From assembly GCF_016405885.1 (NCBI RefSeq), contig NZ_JAEKGC010000003.1, positions 62,001 through 126,000 of the forward strand: a DNA stretch of 64,000 nt. The letters are read 5' to 3'. Numbering within the stretch: position 1 is the stretch's first letter; each line of letters opens with the position of its first letter. Position numbers and translations under genes: made by a program. Shown here in pieces: positions 1 to 8,722 of the stretch. This DNA is from Arthrobacter sp. MSA 4-2 (lineage in GTDB: Bacteria; Actinomycetota; Actinomycetes; Actinomycetales; Micrococcaceae). Under the pieces are notes generated by a model. That model had not been told where the DNA came from and did no database searches. It worked only from the letters and a program-made list of their open reading frames with translations.

Positions 1-468
1 CCGGTCGAAGCGCGGCGACCAGTAGGTGGAGTTGTCCACCGCACGGTTAGGTTCCTTGATGGTGTCGCGCTTCGGTCCGGGCGCGGCGGTCGGGTAGCGG
101 GGGTCGACCTGGTCGCCGAAGTCCACCAGGAAGGAGAGGATCTGGTCGCTGTCGGTGAGCCCGTACTCGGCCCACTGACCCGGAGCGACCCGGACGGCCC
201 GAGAGCCGTTGCGGTCCTCGACCTTGGCCTCGCCGGAGATGACCTTCTCGACCGCCTTCTGGTTGAGGTCGCGGCGTGCGTCGGCCACCGGGTCGGAGCG
301 GTCGTCGGACTTGGGGAGTGCGCCGTCGGCACCGGGTGAGGAGGTGGTTGACGGTCCCGGGTCGGTGCCGGGGGCGGCATACGCGCGCACGGGGGCGAGG
401 ACGACGGCGCCGGTGACGGCGAGCGCCATCGCGCGCCGCATCCTCCTGCTAGGGGTAGTGGAATTCAA
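1..468 (-). CDS. Immune inhibitor A-like M6 metallopeptidase, N-terminal part
   Basis: Secreted protease precursor, cut by the left window edge after 156 codons. I chose the TTG at 468 because CTCCTT at 474-479 (AAGGAG on the coding strand) lies five bases upstream; an ATG at codon 10 is the alternative. Residues 8-31 form a signal peptide: Arg-rich RRMRR, a hydrophobic stretch, then AYA before the likely cut site. The mature part has the pro-region features of M6 immune inhibitor A peptidases: a helical DARRDLNQKA segment near residue 65 and NRAVDNSTYW near residue 141. The zinc motif HExxH would lie outside the window, so activity cannot be judged. Confidence 0.75.
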   Translation of the reverse strand, partial: MNSTTPSRRMRRAMALAVTGAVVLAPVRAYAAPGTDPGPSTTSSPGADGALPKSDDRSDPVADARRDLNQKAVEKVISGEAKVEDRNGSRAVRVAPGQWAEYGLTDSDQILSFLVDFGDQVDPRYPTAAPGPKRDTIKEPNRAVDNSTYWSPRFDR

Positions 469-705
469 GGGTTCTCCTTAGTGAAATGTCCCAGCTGGGC
501 GGCGCTCCGTGATGGAGGCCGCCGTGGCGAACCTGTTGCCTAAGCACACGTTCTGGGAGGACGGTAACACCGCAATTCACCGGCTTGCCGTCTTGTTTTC
601 ACTCTGAACCGCTTTTCACACGCCCCCTAGCCGAAATGCGCGTGGGTTTGTATAGTGCCGGGCGATCAGGCGTAGGTGTCGCCCGGGTGGTGCTGATCCA
701 CGCCG

Positions 706-738
706 GCCCGGACGGCAGCCGTCGGCGGCCGTCCGGGC
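706..738 (-). terminator. Hairpin downstream of the methyltransferase gene
   Basis: Perfect 11-bp inverted repeat (GCCCGGACGGC at 706-716, GCCGTCCGGGC at 728-738) with an 11-nt loop, 20 bases past the methyltransferase stop. There is no clear U tract. Confidence 0.5.
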
Positions 739-757
739 GCGGGGCCTCCCGCACATT

Positions 758-1810
758 TCAGCGGCGTGCTTCGAAGACGCGGTTGAAGGGCGTCTGCGCC
801 ACCCGCCGGAAGGACGTGAATCCATTGCGGTGGAACAGGCGGGCCCACGTTTCGTCCGGGACCTGATTGCCGAGGGCCGTCGCGCCTCCTGCCAGAGCCG
901 AAGGGGTGCAGAGCATCGCCGAGCTGGGGTAGAACAGCCGCGCGGCGAACATGCCCGCAGCGTCCTCGGGACCCTCGGCCGTCATCGGTTCGACGACCAT
1001 CACTGACCCGTCCTCGGCCACCTGCCGGGCCGCGTTTGCGATCACCCGCTCAGGGTCCCCCATGTCGTGGAGGGAGTCGAAAAAGGTGATCAGGTCATAC
1101 GGCCCTCCCCCGTACTCGGCGCCGGAGGCGTTCTCCAGCTGGATTCGGTCCGCCACTCCTGCGGCCGCGGCCTTCTTGGCCGCGGCCTCCAACGAGCCTT
1201 GGTGCAGGTCGACCGCGACGAAGCGCGATGCGGGGAATTCCGCGGCCATGAGCGTCACCGCCGTCGCCTGTCCGGCGCCGATGTCGGCAACCCGGGCGCC
1301 GGCGGCCAGTTTGGACTCGACCCCCGAGAGTGCCGGAAGCCACTGGGTCAGGAGGCACGCCCGGTAGACCGGGCCGAAGGAGCGGTCGAAGCCGTCGAAC
1401 AGCCCCGGATTCTGATCTCCCCAGGACAGGGAGCCGTCGGAGCGGAACGCGGCGTCAATGCGTTGCTGCCCCTGGACCGTGGCGGCAAGGACCTCGGTGA
1501 GGCCGCCAAGGTAGGCCGGTGATTCTTCGACGGCCAGGACCATTTCCTGCTCCGCGGAGAGGCGGTACCGGCCATCGGGATCCACAGTGATGTACCCGGC
1601 CAGTGACTGGCCCGCCAGCCATTCCTGGAGCAGGCGTTCGTTGGTGCCGGTCCGCGCGGCCAGTTCGCCTGCACTCGCGGGGCCGGCGGAAAGGGCCTGG
1701 TAAAGGCCCTGCCGCACACCCAGATGGACCGAGACGATTCCCCAGGCGCCTACCAGCTCGGTGGCAAGCTGCGCGGTCAGGGCGTTCAGCTCGGATTCGT
1801 TGATATTCAC
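758..1810 (-). CDS. Class I SAM-dependent methyltransferase with N-terminal winged helix
   Basis: Transfers a methyl group from SAM to an unknown, probably small-molecule, substrate. The start is the GTG at 1810, preceded by AAGGAG, giving 350 residues. Residues 1-90 look like a winged-helix dimerisation domain (ARTGTNERLLQEWLAG), as in O-methyltransferase-like proteins. VADIGAGQATAV near residues 174-185 is SAM motif I, and the later LITFFDSLHDM matches motif IV/post-II regions of this family. It lies 95 bases downstream of the large AfsR/SARP regulator on the same strand, so the two may be co-transcribed. No other biosynthetic genes are adjacent. Confidence 0.8.
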   Translation of the reverse strand: MNINESELNALTAQLATELVGAWGIVSVHLGVRQGLYQALSAGPASAGELAARTGTNERLLQEWLAGQSLAGYITVDPDGRYRLSAEQEMVLAVEESPAYLGGLTEVLAATVQGQQRIDAAFRSDGSLSWGDQNPGLFDGFDRSFGPVYRACLLTQWLPALSGVESKLAAGARVADIGAGQATAVTLMAAEFPASRFVAVDLHQGSLEAAAKKAAAAGVADRIQLENASGAEYGGGPYDLITFFDSLHDMGDPERVIANAARQVAEDGSVMVVEPMTAEGPEDAAGMFAARLFYPSSAMLCTPSALAGGATALGNQVPDETWARLFHRNGFTSFRRVAQTPFNRVFEARR

Positions 1811-1905
1811 GGAAACTCCTTCGTTGAGGTGGTGGAACCACGGTCGCAGGAGCCGCTTGCAGGCCACGCACAATCTGCTGACAGATTCCGCCCCGACCCG
1901 GTCCC

Positions 1906-4900
1906 TCACTTCAGGGCGGCGCCCGGACGTGCGGCCGCCTCGCGTGCCTGGGGCAGGGCGGTGCCGAGCGCGTAGACGATCGCCTCGGACCGGGTCAGCG
2001 CCGAGCCCATGGCCGCACAACGGGCGGTGTCCGCCGGACCGAGGCGGCGGGCAAGGTGCGTCCACCGCTCCTCGGCGCGGTCCGCCTCCGGGCCTCCGAT
2101 AACCGACGCCTCAGGCGCGCTCCCGGCTGCCGACAGCAGGACGACGGCGGGCCGGGGCTGGTCGAGGTCCGCGAGCAGCTCGGCCAGCAGGCGCAGCGTG
2201 GTCCACTGCTGAACCCACATCCCCGCGCGGTGCCAGTGCTCAATGACGACCGGGAAGGCCGCGAGCGCCCGGGCGTAGTCCCGCCCCCGCATCGCGCCTG
2301 AGAGAAGGGAGACCATGGCAATGCCCTCCACATAGCCGGCCTTGACGGTCCGTGCGGCCGCCACCGCTTCCTCCAGGGCGGTGGCCGCCCGGTCGGGGTC
2401 GTCGACGAGGGCCACCTCCCCGTCGACGAACAACGCGAACGAGCGTCCGGCGGGGCAGCCGACAGCAGCGGCCAGCCGGATACAGGGGGTCACGGCCTTG
2501 CGCGCACCCTCGACATCGCCGCTGTACAGCCGGGCCAGGGCGATGTCCGCCAGCAGAATGACCCTCCACAGCGGCGAGACGGTCGGGGCAGCGCAGGCCT
2601 CGCGGGCAAGCTTTTCCGCTTCCGTATAGGAGCCCCTGAAGATCGCCACAATGTTGGCCGACGCCGCGCACAACCATGCCCGCTGCGAAAGCTGCGGGGA
2701 CGCCTCGAGGGTCTGCCGCGCTGCGGCCAGGAGCCGTTCCGCTTCGTCGAGATCACCCTGCAGGCAGGCGGCCTGCGCGGCCGCGCTCTGTACGGCCGTG
2801 GACAGGGGATGTCCCGCCAAGCCCGGGTGGGCCGCCAGGGCCCGCGCCCAGGGCCACAGTTCGGACTGTTCGTGGATCTGCGCGTAGTTCGCCAGGGCTA
2901 CCGTGATGCGCGCGGCCGAGGTGAGGTCGGACCGGCTCATACATCCATGCCACGCAGTGCGGATATTCGGCAGCTCGGCCTCGAGGGTTTCGACCCACCG
3001 TGCCTCATCGGCGCCCTCAAGAGCACCCTCGGCTTCTTCCACGAGCTCCACGACCCAGGCGGTGTGAAGCAGCACCGCGCTGCTGTCAGCCGTGTCCGCC
3101 GCGAGCCGTTCCGCGGCATAGGCGCGGAGGGTCTCCAGCAGCGAGTATCGGAGGCGTCCGCTCCTGCCCTGGCGGGCCGAGACCAGGGACGCGTCGACCA
3201 GGCGGGTGAGGGCCTTGACCGTCGAGCTTCCGGCCAGGGCCCCGCCGGCCACCCGCTCAGCGGCCTCGAGGGTGAACCCACCGTCGAACACCGACAGCCC
3301 GGCGAACAATGTTTTTTCATGAGCTGTGAGCAGGTCGTAGGACCTGTCGATGACGGTCCGCAGCGACGCCTGCCGCGGGAGGGACAGCAGATCCAACCGG
3401 TCGTCGAGCCGTTCCCGCAGGCCCGTCACGCCGAGAGTCCGCACCTGACCGGCGGCGAGTTCGATTGCCAGAGGGAGTCCGTCGAGGCGCCGGCACAACT
3501 CGTCCACAGCGGGAAGGGTCCACTCGTCCAGGGCGAAGTCGTCCTGGACCCGCCGCGCGCTTTGTTCGAAGAGCCGCGTCGCCGCCGATCGGTGTCCCTG
3601 GGCCGTCGCCCCGGTGGAATCGGGCGCGCCGCCTTCAGTGGCGAGTGGTCCCAGCGGAACCACCTGTTCGGCCCGGAGTCCAAGCCGCTTCCGGCTGGTG
3701 GCCAGCACCGTCAGGGCCGGGCCAGCACTGATCACCCGGTCGACGAGGTCCGCGACCTCGTCGAGCAGGTGCTCACAGTTGTCGAGCACCAGGACCAGCC
3801 GCTGGGTCTTCAGGTAATTGACGAGGACTTCCCCGAGTGGTTCCTCCGGGCCGGGACGAACGCCAAGCATGCCGGCAAGAGCCGGGCCAATGCCGTCCCC
3901 GCGGTGCAGGGGCGAAAGCTCAAGCACCACCACGGGCGATGCTTCGGGTTCCCGGGCAATGGCGGAGACGACTTCAATGGCCAGCCGTGTCTTGCCCACC
4001 CCTCCCGTGCCGGTCACGGTCACCAGCGGTGACGCGGCCATGGCGGCCCGCACCCGTTGCAGATCGGCTTCGCGGCCGAGCAGGGCGGTCGGAGGGCGCA
4101 GCCAGGCCGGCGGAGACGGCGGGGCATTGATGGTTGACCGACCGCGCCGCGGTTCCAAAGCGGGGTGCTGCGCAAGGATTTTTGATTCGAGGGCGCGGAG
4201 CTCCGCTGAAGGATCGAGTCCGGCATCCTCGGCCAGGCGCGCCCGGTATCCGCGGAGTGTAGCCAACGCCTCGGTCGGTTTCCCGCCGCGGTACAACGCC
4301 AGGGCCAGCAGGCGGTGCGGCCGCTCACTCAGAACCTCCTGCGCCGTCATCCGCTGCAGGTCCGGGAGCACCTCGTCGTACAGTCCTGCCGCGAGACGCG
4401 CTTCGACCAGATCCTCGGTGATCCTCCGGTGCAGTGCGTCAAGATGGAGCTGTTCTGCGGCCAGCGCGGAATCCGGCCAGCCGGGCAGACCGGCGAACTC
4501 CTCGAGCGGCCGGCCGCGCCAACGACCCAGCGCCCGGATGAACAATGAGACAGCGGAGGCCGGGTGGGATTCCAGCGATTGTCCTGCGGCAGCCACGAAG
4601 GAGGTCACCTCGTCCACGTCGACGTCGCTGCCGGTCATCGCCAGACGGTAACCGCCCGGTGTGCGCAGCACCGGACATGCCAGGTCCGGGGCCACCTGAA
4701 GCCACGATGCACGCAGCCGCGAGATGTGGCTTTGGAGACCGTTGCGTACGTCCCTCGGCGGATCATCGCCCCAGACGGCGTCGATGATTGCGTCCTCCCC
4801 CACCGTTGCCCCCCGGGCAACGAGCAGGAGTGCCAGAACGGCCCGGCGGCGGAGGCCTCCGAGGGGAAGCTGCTGCCCCCGAACGGTCACGGTCAGCGGT

Positions 4901-4977
4901 CCGAGCAGTCGGTAAGCCACGCGGCCGCCCTCGTCCGGGCGTTCCCTCGCCGCGCTGGTCCCGAAATCGTGCTCCAT
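1906..4977 (-). CDS. AfsR/SARP-type regulator with BTAD, NB-ARC ATPase and TPR-like regions
   Basis: Large transcriptional activator of 1023 residues. The order is an OmpR-like winged helix (about 20-113), a bacterial transcriptional activator domain (about 118-270), an NTPase with Walker A TGTGGVGKT at 322-330 and a VLVLDNCEHL Walker B segment near 400, then a helical TPR-like C-terminus. The ATG at 4977 is preferred; a TTG at 5010 is also in frame. Family members (AfsR, BTAD-ATPase regulators) switch on secondary metabolism or stress genes after nucleotide binding. Here the only co-directional neighbour is a methyltransferase. Its target is unknown. Confidence 0.85.
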   Translation of the reverse strand: MEHDFGTSAARERPDEGGRVAYRLLGPLTVTVRGQQLPLGGLRRRAVLALLLVARGATVGEDAIIDAVWGDDPPRDVRNGLQSHISRLRASWLQVAPDLACPVLRTPGGYRLAMTGSDVDVDEVTSFVAAAGQSLESHPASAVSLFIRALGRWRGRPLEEFAGLPGWPDSALAAEQLHLDALHRRITEDLVEARLAAGLYDEVLPDLQRMTAQEVLSERPHRLLALALYRGGKPTEALATLRGYRARLAEDAGLDPSAELRALESKILAQHPALEPRRGRSTINAPPSPPAWLRPPTALLGREADLQRVRAAMAASPLVTVTGTGGVGKTRLAIEVVSAIAREPEASPVVVLELSPLHRGDGIGPALAGMLGVRPGPEEPLGEVLVNYLKTQRLVLVLDNCEHLLDEVADLVDRVISAGPALTVLATSRKRLGLRAEQVVPLGPLATEGGAPDSTGATAQGHRSAATRLFEQSARRVQDDFALDEWTLPAVDELCRRLDGLPLAIELAAGQVRTLGVTGLRERLDDRLDLLSLPRQASLRTVIDRSYDLLTAHEKTLFAGLSVFDGGFTLEAAERVAGGALAGSSTVKALTRLVDASLVSARQGRSGRLRYSLLETLRAYAAERLAADTADSSAVLLHTAWVVELVEEAEGALEGADEARWVETLEAELPNIRTAWHGCMSRSDLTSAARITVALANYAQIHEQSELWPWARALAAHPGLAGHPLSTAVQSAAAQAACLQGDLDEAERLLAAARQTLEASPQLSQRAWLCAASANIVAIFRGSYTEAEKLAREACAAPTVSPLWRVILLADIALARLYSGDVEGARKAVTPCIRLAAAVGCPAGRSFALFVDGEVALVDDPDRAATALEEAVAAARTVKAGYVEGIAMVSLLSGAMRGRDYARALAAFPVVIEHWHRAGMWVQQWTTLRLLAELLADLDQPRPAVVLLSAAGSAPEASVIGGPEADRAEERWTHLARRLGPADTARCAAMGSALTRSEAIVYALGTALPQAREAAARPGAALK

Positions 4978-5191
4978 GATGTTCCCGACGCCCGCTCTGT
5001 GGAGCTTCAATCGTCGAACCGCGTTCGGAGGGCGTCAATAGGGCCGGACCATCAATCGATACGCCTCGGTTCCTGGAAGCGGCAGCATGCCTGCGGCCGC
5101 CGAACTTCAGTAGTGTTGAGAAGACGAGTTGCTCCACAGGGAACGGCACCGCGGGCCCGGTGGGCTCCTCCCCCAGCCGAAAGGGATATCC

Positions 5192-6334
5192 ATGCACGAG
5201 GTTCAAGCCGTCGTCGTGCGGGCCAAGAACGAGCCCGCCACCGTTGAGACCATCCTGGTTCCCGACCCGGGGCCCGGCGAGGCGCTGGTCGACGTGCTCA
5301 CCTGCGGGGTCTGCCAGACGGACCACCACTATCAGGTCGGTGCGGTGGGCGACGATTTCCCCTACCTGCTCGGGCACGAGGCCACCGGCGTCGTCTCCGC
5401 GGTCGGCGAGGGCGTCACCGAGGTGGCCCCCGGGGATCGGGTGATCCTGAACTGGCGTGCGGTGTGCGGGCAGTGCCGGGCCTGCCGCAAGGGCCAGCCC
5501 TGGTACTGCTTCAACACCCATAACGCCACGCAGAAGATGACCCTGCTCGACGGCACCGAACTCTCCCCCGCCCTGGGCATCGGCGCGTTCGCGGAGAAGA
5601 CCCTCGTCGCCGCGGGACAGTGCACGAAGATCGAAGGCGACCTCGAGGAGCACCAGTACGCGGCCGTGGGCCTGCTCGGCTGCGGCGTGATGGCCGGCAT
5701 CGGCGCGGTGCTCAATACCGGCGCAGTGCAGCGCGGCGAGTCCGTGGCCGTCATCGGCTGCGGCGGGGTCGGCACCGCCGCCATCGCCGGGGCGCAGTTG
5801 GCCGGCGCCACCACGATCATCGCTGTGGACGTCGACGACGACAAGCTCACCACCGCCCGCTCCTTCGGCGCCACGCACACCGTGAACTCCCGGGAGCAGG
5901 AGCCGGTCGAGGCGATCCGGGCGCTCACCGGCGGATTCGGCGCCGACGTCGTCATCGACGCCGTCGGGATCGCCGCCACCTTCCGGCAGGCTTTCGAGGC
6001 GCGAGACCTCGCCGGCCGCCTGGTCCTCGTGGGCGTCCCCGACCCCGGCACCACCTGGGAGATTCCGCTCGACCAGGTCTTCGGACGCGGCGGCGCGATC
6101 AAATCGGCCTGGTACGGCGACACCCTGCCCTCCCGGGACCTGCCCATGCTCGTGGACCAGTACCGGCTGGGCCGGCTGGACCTCGACGGCTTCATCTCGG
6201 AGCGGATCGGACTCGGCGACGTAGAGCCCGCCTTCGAGAAGATGAAGGCCGGCAAGGTGCTGCGCTCCGTCGTGGAAATCACCGACAGCCGATCTGCCTC
6301 CGCGGCCGCGGCCCGGACTGAGGCCGCCCGGTGA
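5192..6334 (+). CDS. mscR: S-(hydroxymethyl)mycothiol dehydrogenase
   Basis: Zinc- and NAD-dependent medium-chain dehydrogenase that oxidises the formaldehyde-mycothiol adduct (and can reduce S-nitrosomycothiol), so it acts in cytosolic formaldehyde and NO detoxification. Visible residues are catalytic-zinc ligands C38 and H62-E63 (GHEATG), the structural zinc cysteines C92, C95, C98 and C106, and a Rossmann [12 protein letters not shown] segment. The start at 5192 follows GAAAGGG and gives 380 residues, about 20 longer than usual because of an Ala/Arg-rich tail. The stop overlaps the start of the next gene by four bases, a translational coupling often seen with this enzyme and an MBL hydrolase. 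Confidence 0.9.
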   Translation: MHEVQAVVVRAKNEPATVETILVPDPGPGEALVDVLTCGVCQTDHHYQVGAVGDDFPYLLGHEATGVVSAVGEGVTEVAPGDRVILNWRAVCGQCRACRKGQPWYCFNTHNATQKMTLLDGTELSPALGIGAFAEKTLVAAGQCTKIEGDLEEHQYAAVGLLGCGVMAGIGAVLNTGAVQRGESVAVIGCGGVGTAAIAGAQLAGATTIIAVDVDDDKLTTARSFGATHTVNSREQEPVEAIRALTGGFGADVVIDAVGIAATFRQAFEARDLAGRLVLVGVPDPGTTWEIPLDQVFGRGGAIKSAWYGDTLPSRDLPMLVDQYRLGRLDLDGFISERIGLGDVEPAFEKMKAGKVLRSVVEITDSRSASAAAARTEAAR

Positions 6335-7005
6335 GCGCCGGGTCGGCCCCGCGCTCCGACGCCACGGGCCGGGTCCGCGTCGAACACCTGGTGACCTCCG
6401 GAACGTTCTCCCTCGACGGCGGCACGTGGGAGGTGGACAACAACGTGTGGATCGTCGGTGATGACAAGGAATGCGTGGTCATCGACCCCGCCCACGACTC
6501 AACGGCCGTCGTGGGCGCCGTCAACGGGCGCACCGTGAAGGCGGTCCTGCTCACCCACGGCCACGACGACCACATCCGGGCCGTCCGGGACGTCGCGGCG
6601 CGGCTGAAGGCGCCCGTCCACCTGCACCCGGCCGACACGATGCTGTGGGAGCAGGTGCATCCGGAAACCACCGTCGACGCCGCGATCGCCGACGGCGACG
6701 TGTTTTTCGTGGGCGGGGTGGAACTCACCGCCGTGCACACGCCGGGCCACTCCCCCGGGTCGGTCTGCTTCCGGGCTCCCGGCCTGGGACCCCACGGGGT
6801 GATCTTCTCCGGGGACACGCTCTTCTCGGGCGGACCGGGCGCCACCGGGCGGTCCTACAGCGACTTCGGCACGATCATCGAGTCGATCCGGACCCGGCTG
6901 CTCACCCTCCCGGAGGGCACCGAGGTGCTGACCGGCCACGGCGATTCAACGACCATCGGGGCGGAGGCCCCGCACCTGCAGGAGTGGATCGATCGGGGCC
7001 ACTGA
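6331..7005 (+). CDS. MBL-fold metallo-hydrolase coupled to mscR
   Basis: Predicted binuclear metal hydrolase of 224 residues, starting with the GTG that overlaps the mscR stop. The metal motif THGHDDH is near residue 75, followed by HTPGHSPGS, a metal-binding FSGDTLF and a distal TGHGDST, so all typical ligands are present. The gene order suggests hydrolysis of the thioester made by MscR (S-formylmycothiol), by analogy with glyoxalase II-like hydrolases. That role is inferred from context. Confidence 0.85.
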   Translation: MSAGSAPRSDATGRVRVEHLVTSGTFSLDGGTWEVDNNVWIVGDDKECVVIDPAHDSTAVVGAVNGRTVKAVLLTHGHDDHIRAVRDVAARLKAPVHLHPADTMLWEQVHPETTVDAAIADGDVFFVGGVELTAVHTPGHSPGSVCFRAPGLGPHGVIFSGDTLFSGGPGATGRSYSDFGTIIESIRTRLLTLPEGTEVLTGHGDSTTIGAEAPHLQEWIDRGH

Positions 7006-7044
7006 CCCTGATCGCCGGGGGGGGGGCCGGGCGGGCAGGACGCC

Positions 7045-7073
7045 TTGGCCTTTCCGGGTCAAACGTGAATAAA
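7045..7073 (+). promoter_or_regulatory. Candidate sigma-70-type promoter of the SMR exporter
   Basis: TTGGCC at 7045-7050, a 17-base spacer, then AATAAA at 7068-7073. Transcription would begin about 25 bases before the riboswitch core. Confidence 0.4.
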
Positions 7074-7100
7074 TGGGAGCGGGCTGCCCCAGCAGGGCGC

Positions 7101-7147
7101 TCCCGGACGATGGGTGCCGTACCCGGTGTGCGACAAGACGGCCCGGA
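7101..7147 (+). promoter_or_regulatory. Guanidine-III (ykkC-III) riboswitch candidate
   Basis: The leader contains CCGGACGA (7103-7110), GCCGTACCCGG (7116-7126) and ACAAGACGGC (7133-7142), which match the conserved core I recall for guanidine-III riboswitches. The bases allow an H-type pseudoknot: P1 pairs CCGG 7103-7106 with CCGG 7123-7126; P2 pairs GCCGT 7116-7120 with ACGGC 7138-7142. The Shine-Dalgarno GGAGGAG begins three bases later at 7145, so ligand binding probably controls translation of the downstream exporter. Known members of this class precede SMR genes in actinobacteria. Confidence 0.85.
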
Positions 7148-7157
7148 GGAGTCTGTG

Positions 7158-7472
7158 ATGGCGTGGATCGTACTCGTGATTTCCGGTGTCCTGGAGGCGG
7201 TCTGGGCGACGGCGCTGGGCAAGTCGGACGGCCTGAGCCGGATGGGACCGACCATCGTCTTTGTCGTCTCCATCCTTGCCAGCATGGCCGGCCTGGCCTA
7301 TGCGATGCGCACGCTGCCCGTCGGTACGTCCTACGCGGTCTGGGTGGGAATCGGTGCTTCGCTGACGATCATTTACGCCATGGCCACCGGAACCGAGCCG
7401 GCGTCGCTGCTGAAGATCGTCTTCCTGACGATGATTATCGGCGGCATCATCGGGCTCAAGCTCATCCACTGA
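7158..7472 (+). CDS. sugE: SMR-family guanidinium exporter (SugE/Gdx type)
   Basis: Small four-helix inner-membrane antiporter of 104 residues. The central acidic residue is present as E13 (SGVLEAVWATALG), and the protein closely follows the Gdx subtype, with GLAYAMRTLPVGTSYAVW in the middle and GIIGLKLIH at the end. Gdx proteins exchange guanidinium for protons, while other SMR members export quaternary ammonium drugs. The riboswitch match just upstream supports guanidinium. The start follows GGAGGAG at 7145-7151. Confidence 0.9.
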   Translation: MAWIVLVISGVLEAVWATALGKSDGLSRMGPTIVFVVSILASMAGLAYAMRTLPVGTSYAVWVGIGASLTIIYAMATGTEPASLLKIVFLTMIIGGIIGLKLIH

Positions 7473-7477
7473 CTGCA

Positions 7478-7740
7478 CTATTGGCGGTTCGGGTCCTTCC
7501 TTTGGACCCGCGCTGGGATGTTCAGGACAGGCGTAGACGCGCCAAGCCCCTCGGCGCCGGCCCGGACCAGTCCGGCGAGGAGATTCTCGACCCGGACCCG
7601 GATGTCATCGCGGACGGCACGGACCTCCTCCTCGGGGGGCCGGCCCTTGGGATCGGCCAGCGCCCAGTGCTCGTAGCGCCTGCCGTGAAAGACCGGGCAC
7701 ACATCCCCGCAGCCCATGGTGATCACGACGTGGCGTTGGA
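7478..7740 (-). pseudogene. arsC: Arsenate reductase (ArsC) C-terminal remnant
   Basis: The minus-strand frame reads [12 protein letters not shown], then a GRRYEHW segment and a VRDDIRVRVENLL helix. These are the C-terminal half of low-molecular-weight-phosphatase-type ArsC, which reduces arsenate. The N-terminal half, with the P-loop CX5R, is absent: upstream of about 7740 the frame is only antisense to the next gene. The Cys residues in MGCGDVC are still present. It is probably a dead fragment left by a deletion or by insertion of the YnfA-like gene. An internal start could make a short product, but it would lack the catalytic loop. Confidence 0.7.
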
Positions 7741-7790
7741 TTCGGTTGCTCCCCCATCCGCAGTTCCACGGAATGGGTGAGACTGGAGGG

Positions 7791-8129
7791 ATGATCCTGA
7801 AAGTGGTGGTGCTCTTCGCCCTGGCCGCGGTCGCCGAGATCGGCGGGGCGTGGATGGTGTGGCAGGCGGTCCGTGAAGGCCGCCCCTGGTGGTGGGCGGG
7901 CATCGGCCTGATCGCGCTGGGCGTGTACGGCTTCCTTGCGACCCTCCAGCCCGATCCCCACTTCGGCAGGATCCTGGCCGCCTACGGCGGGGTGTTCGTG
8001 GCGGGCTCGCTCGCCTGGGGCGTCGTGCTCGACGGCTTCCGGCCGGACCGGTGGGACATCCTCGGGGCCGGAGTGTGCCTTGCCGGCGTGGCCATCATCA
8101 TGTTCGCGCCGCGGGTCCCCGGCTCCTAG
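7791..8129 (+). CDS. YnfA family (UPF0060) small membrane protein
   Basis: Integral membrane protein of 112 residues with four predicted helices. [16 protein letters not shown] near the N-terminus and [20 protein letters not shown] in the middle are diagnostic of YnfA/UPF0060, which is related in fold to SMR transporters. Homologues start at the equivalent of the ATG at 7791, but a GGAGG abuts that codon with one base between. The in-frame ATG at 7773, six codons upstream, is therefore a real alternative. It faces away from the arsC remnant. YnfA-like genes often lie in metal or biocide resistance regions, but the substrate is unknown. Confidence 0.85.
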   Translation: MILKVVVLFALAAVAEIGGAWMVWQAVREGRPWWWAGIGLIALGVYGFLATLQPDPHFGRILAAYGGVFVAGSLAWGVVLDGFRPDRWDILGAGVCLAGVAIIMFAPRVPGS

Positions 8130-8181
8130 CGGCGGAGGGCGCTCCAGCGCCTCCCCGGCTGCACCGCACGGGGGGAGGGGG

Positions 8182-8224
8182 TCGCTGCCGGGGTGCACGG
8201 TCGGGTGCGCCCCCGGCAGCGACG
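8182..8224. terminator. Hairpin between convergent genes
   Basis: Perfect 13-bp stem: GTCGCTGCCGGGG (8182-8194) with CCCCGGCAGCGAC (8212-8224) and a 17-base loop. It lies between the convergent YnfA-like gene and the small gene on the other strand, so it may serve both. Confidence 0.6.
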
Positions 8225-8239
8225 TCGTGGGCCGGCGGA

Positions 8240-8497
8240 CTATCCGGCGAGCGGAGCCGACCGGCGGAGCCTGGCACTGAACAGCAGGTCGTCGACCTCC
8301 TCCAGGTCCCTTACTGCATCACACAAGCGGCTCTGGGCCGCGCCCGGGCCTGAGTCCTTCCCGCTCGCCTCCGCCTGCTCGCAGGCAAGGCGCGCATCGA
8401 GGAGGCGCTGCACCCGCCGCAGCCGCAGTGCTTCCAGTTCCTCGAGATCACCCGACCGGCCCTGCAGGTCAATGACGTCGGCACTCAGCAATTCCAT
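8240..8497 (-). CDS. Small helical hypothetical protein
   Basis: Short frame of 85 residues (ATG at 8497; a GTG at 8515 would add six). I do not recognise it. The sequence is Leu-, Glu- and Arg-rich with heptad-like spacing (LEELEALRLRRVQRLLDARL), suggesting one or two amphipathic helices or a coiled coil. It has no signal peptide or membrane segment. No good ribosome binding site is visible at either start. It ends beside the hairpin at 8182-8224, which is mild support for a real transcript. Confidence 0.4.
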   Translation of the reverse strand: MELLSADVIDLQGRSGDLEELEALRLRRVQRLLDARLACEQAEASGKDSGPGAAQSRLCDAVRDLEEVDDLLFSARLRRSAPLAG

Positions 8498-8625
8498 AGG
8501 GATATGGTCCAGCACCCCAACACCATCTGCAACAAAGGAATCGCCGGAAACAGGGAAAAGTTTTCCTTGTGACAGACCAACAACAGGAGATTACGGTAAG
8601 GCTACTGAATATTTCTGTGGTTATT

Positions 8626-8653
8626 TCTCCGGACAACCAATCCGCGCCGGAGA
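8626..8653 (+). other. Inverted repeat in the leader of the CHRD-like gene
   Basis: TCTCCGG (8626-8632) and CCGGAGA (8647-8653) can pair or form an operator about 70 bases before the next start codon. The surrounding 8520-8640 stretch is clearly poorer in G+C than the neighbouring genes, as expected for a promoter region. Confidence 0.35.
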
Positions 8654-8722
8654 GCCCGCCGAACACCCTATAAGCACATCCCAAGATGTGCGCTCACCGC
8701 ACAGTGAAGGAAATTGATCTCC

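Noticed and set aside
2809-4032. Plus-strand open frame of about 400 codons
   Set aside because: Antisense to the AfsR/SARP regulator and rich in Arg, Pro and Gly runs typical of shadow frames.
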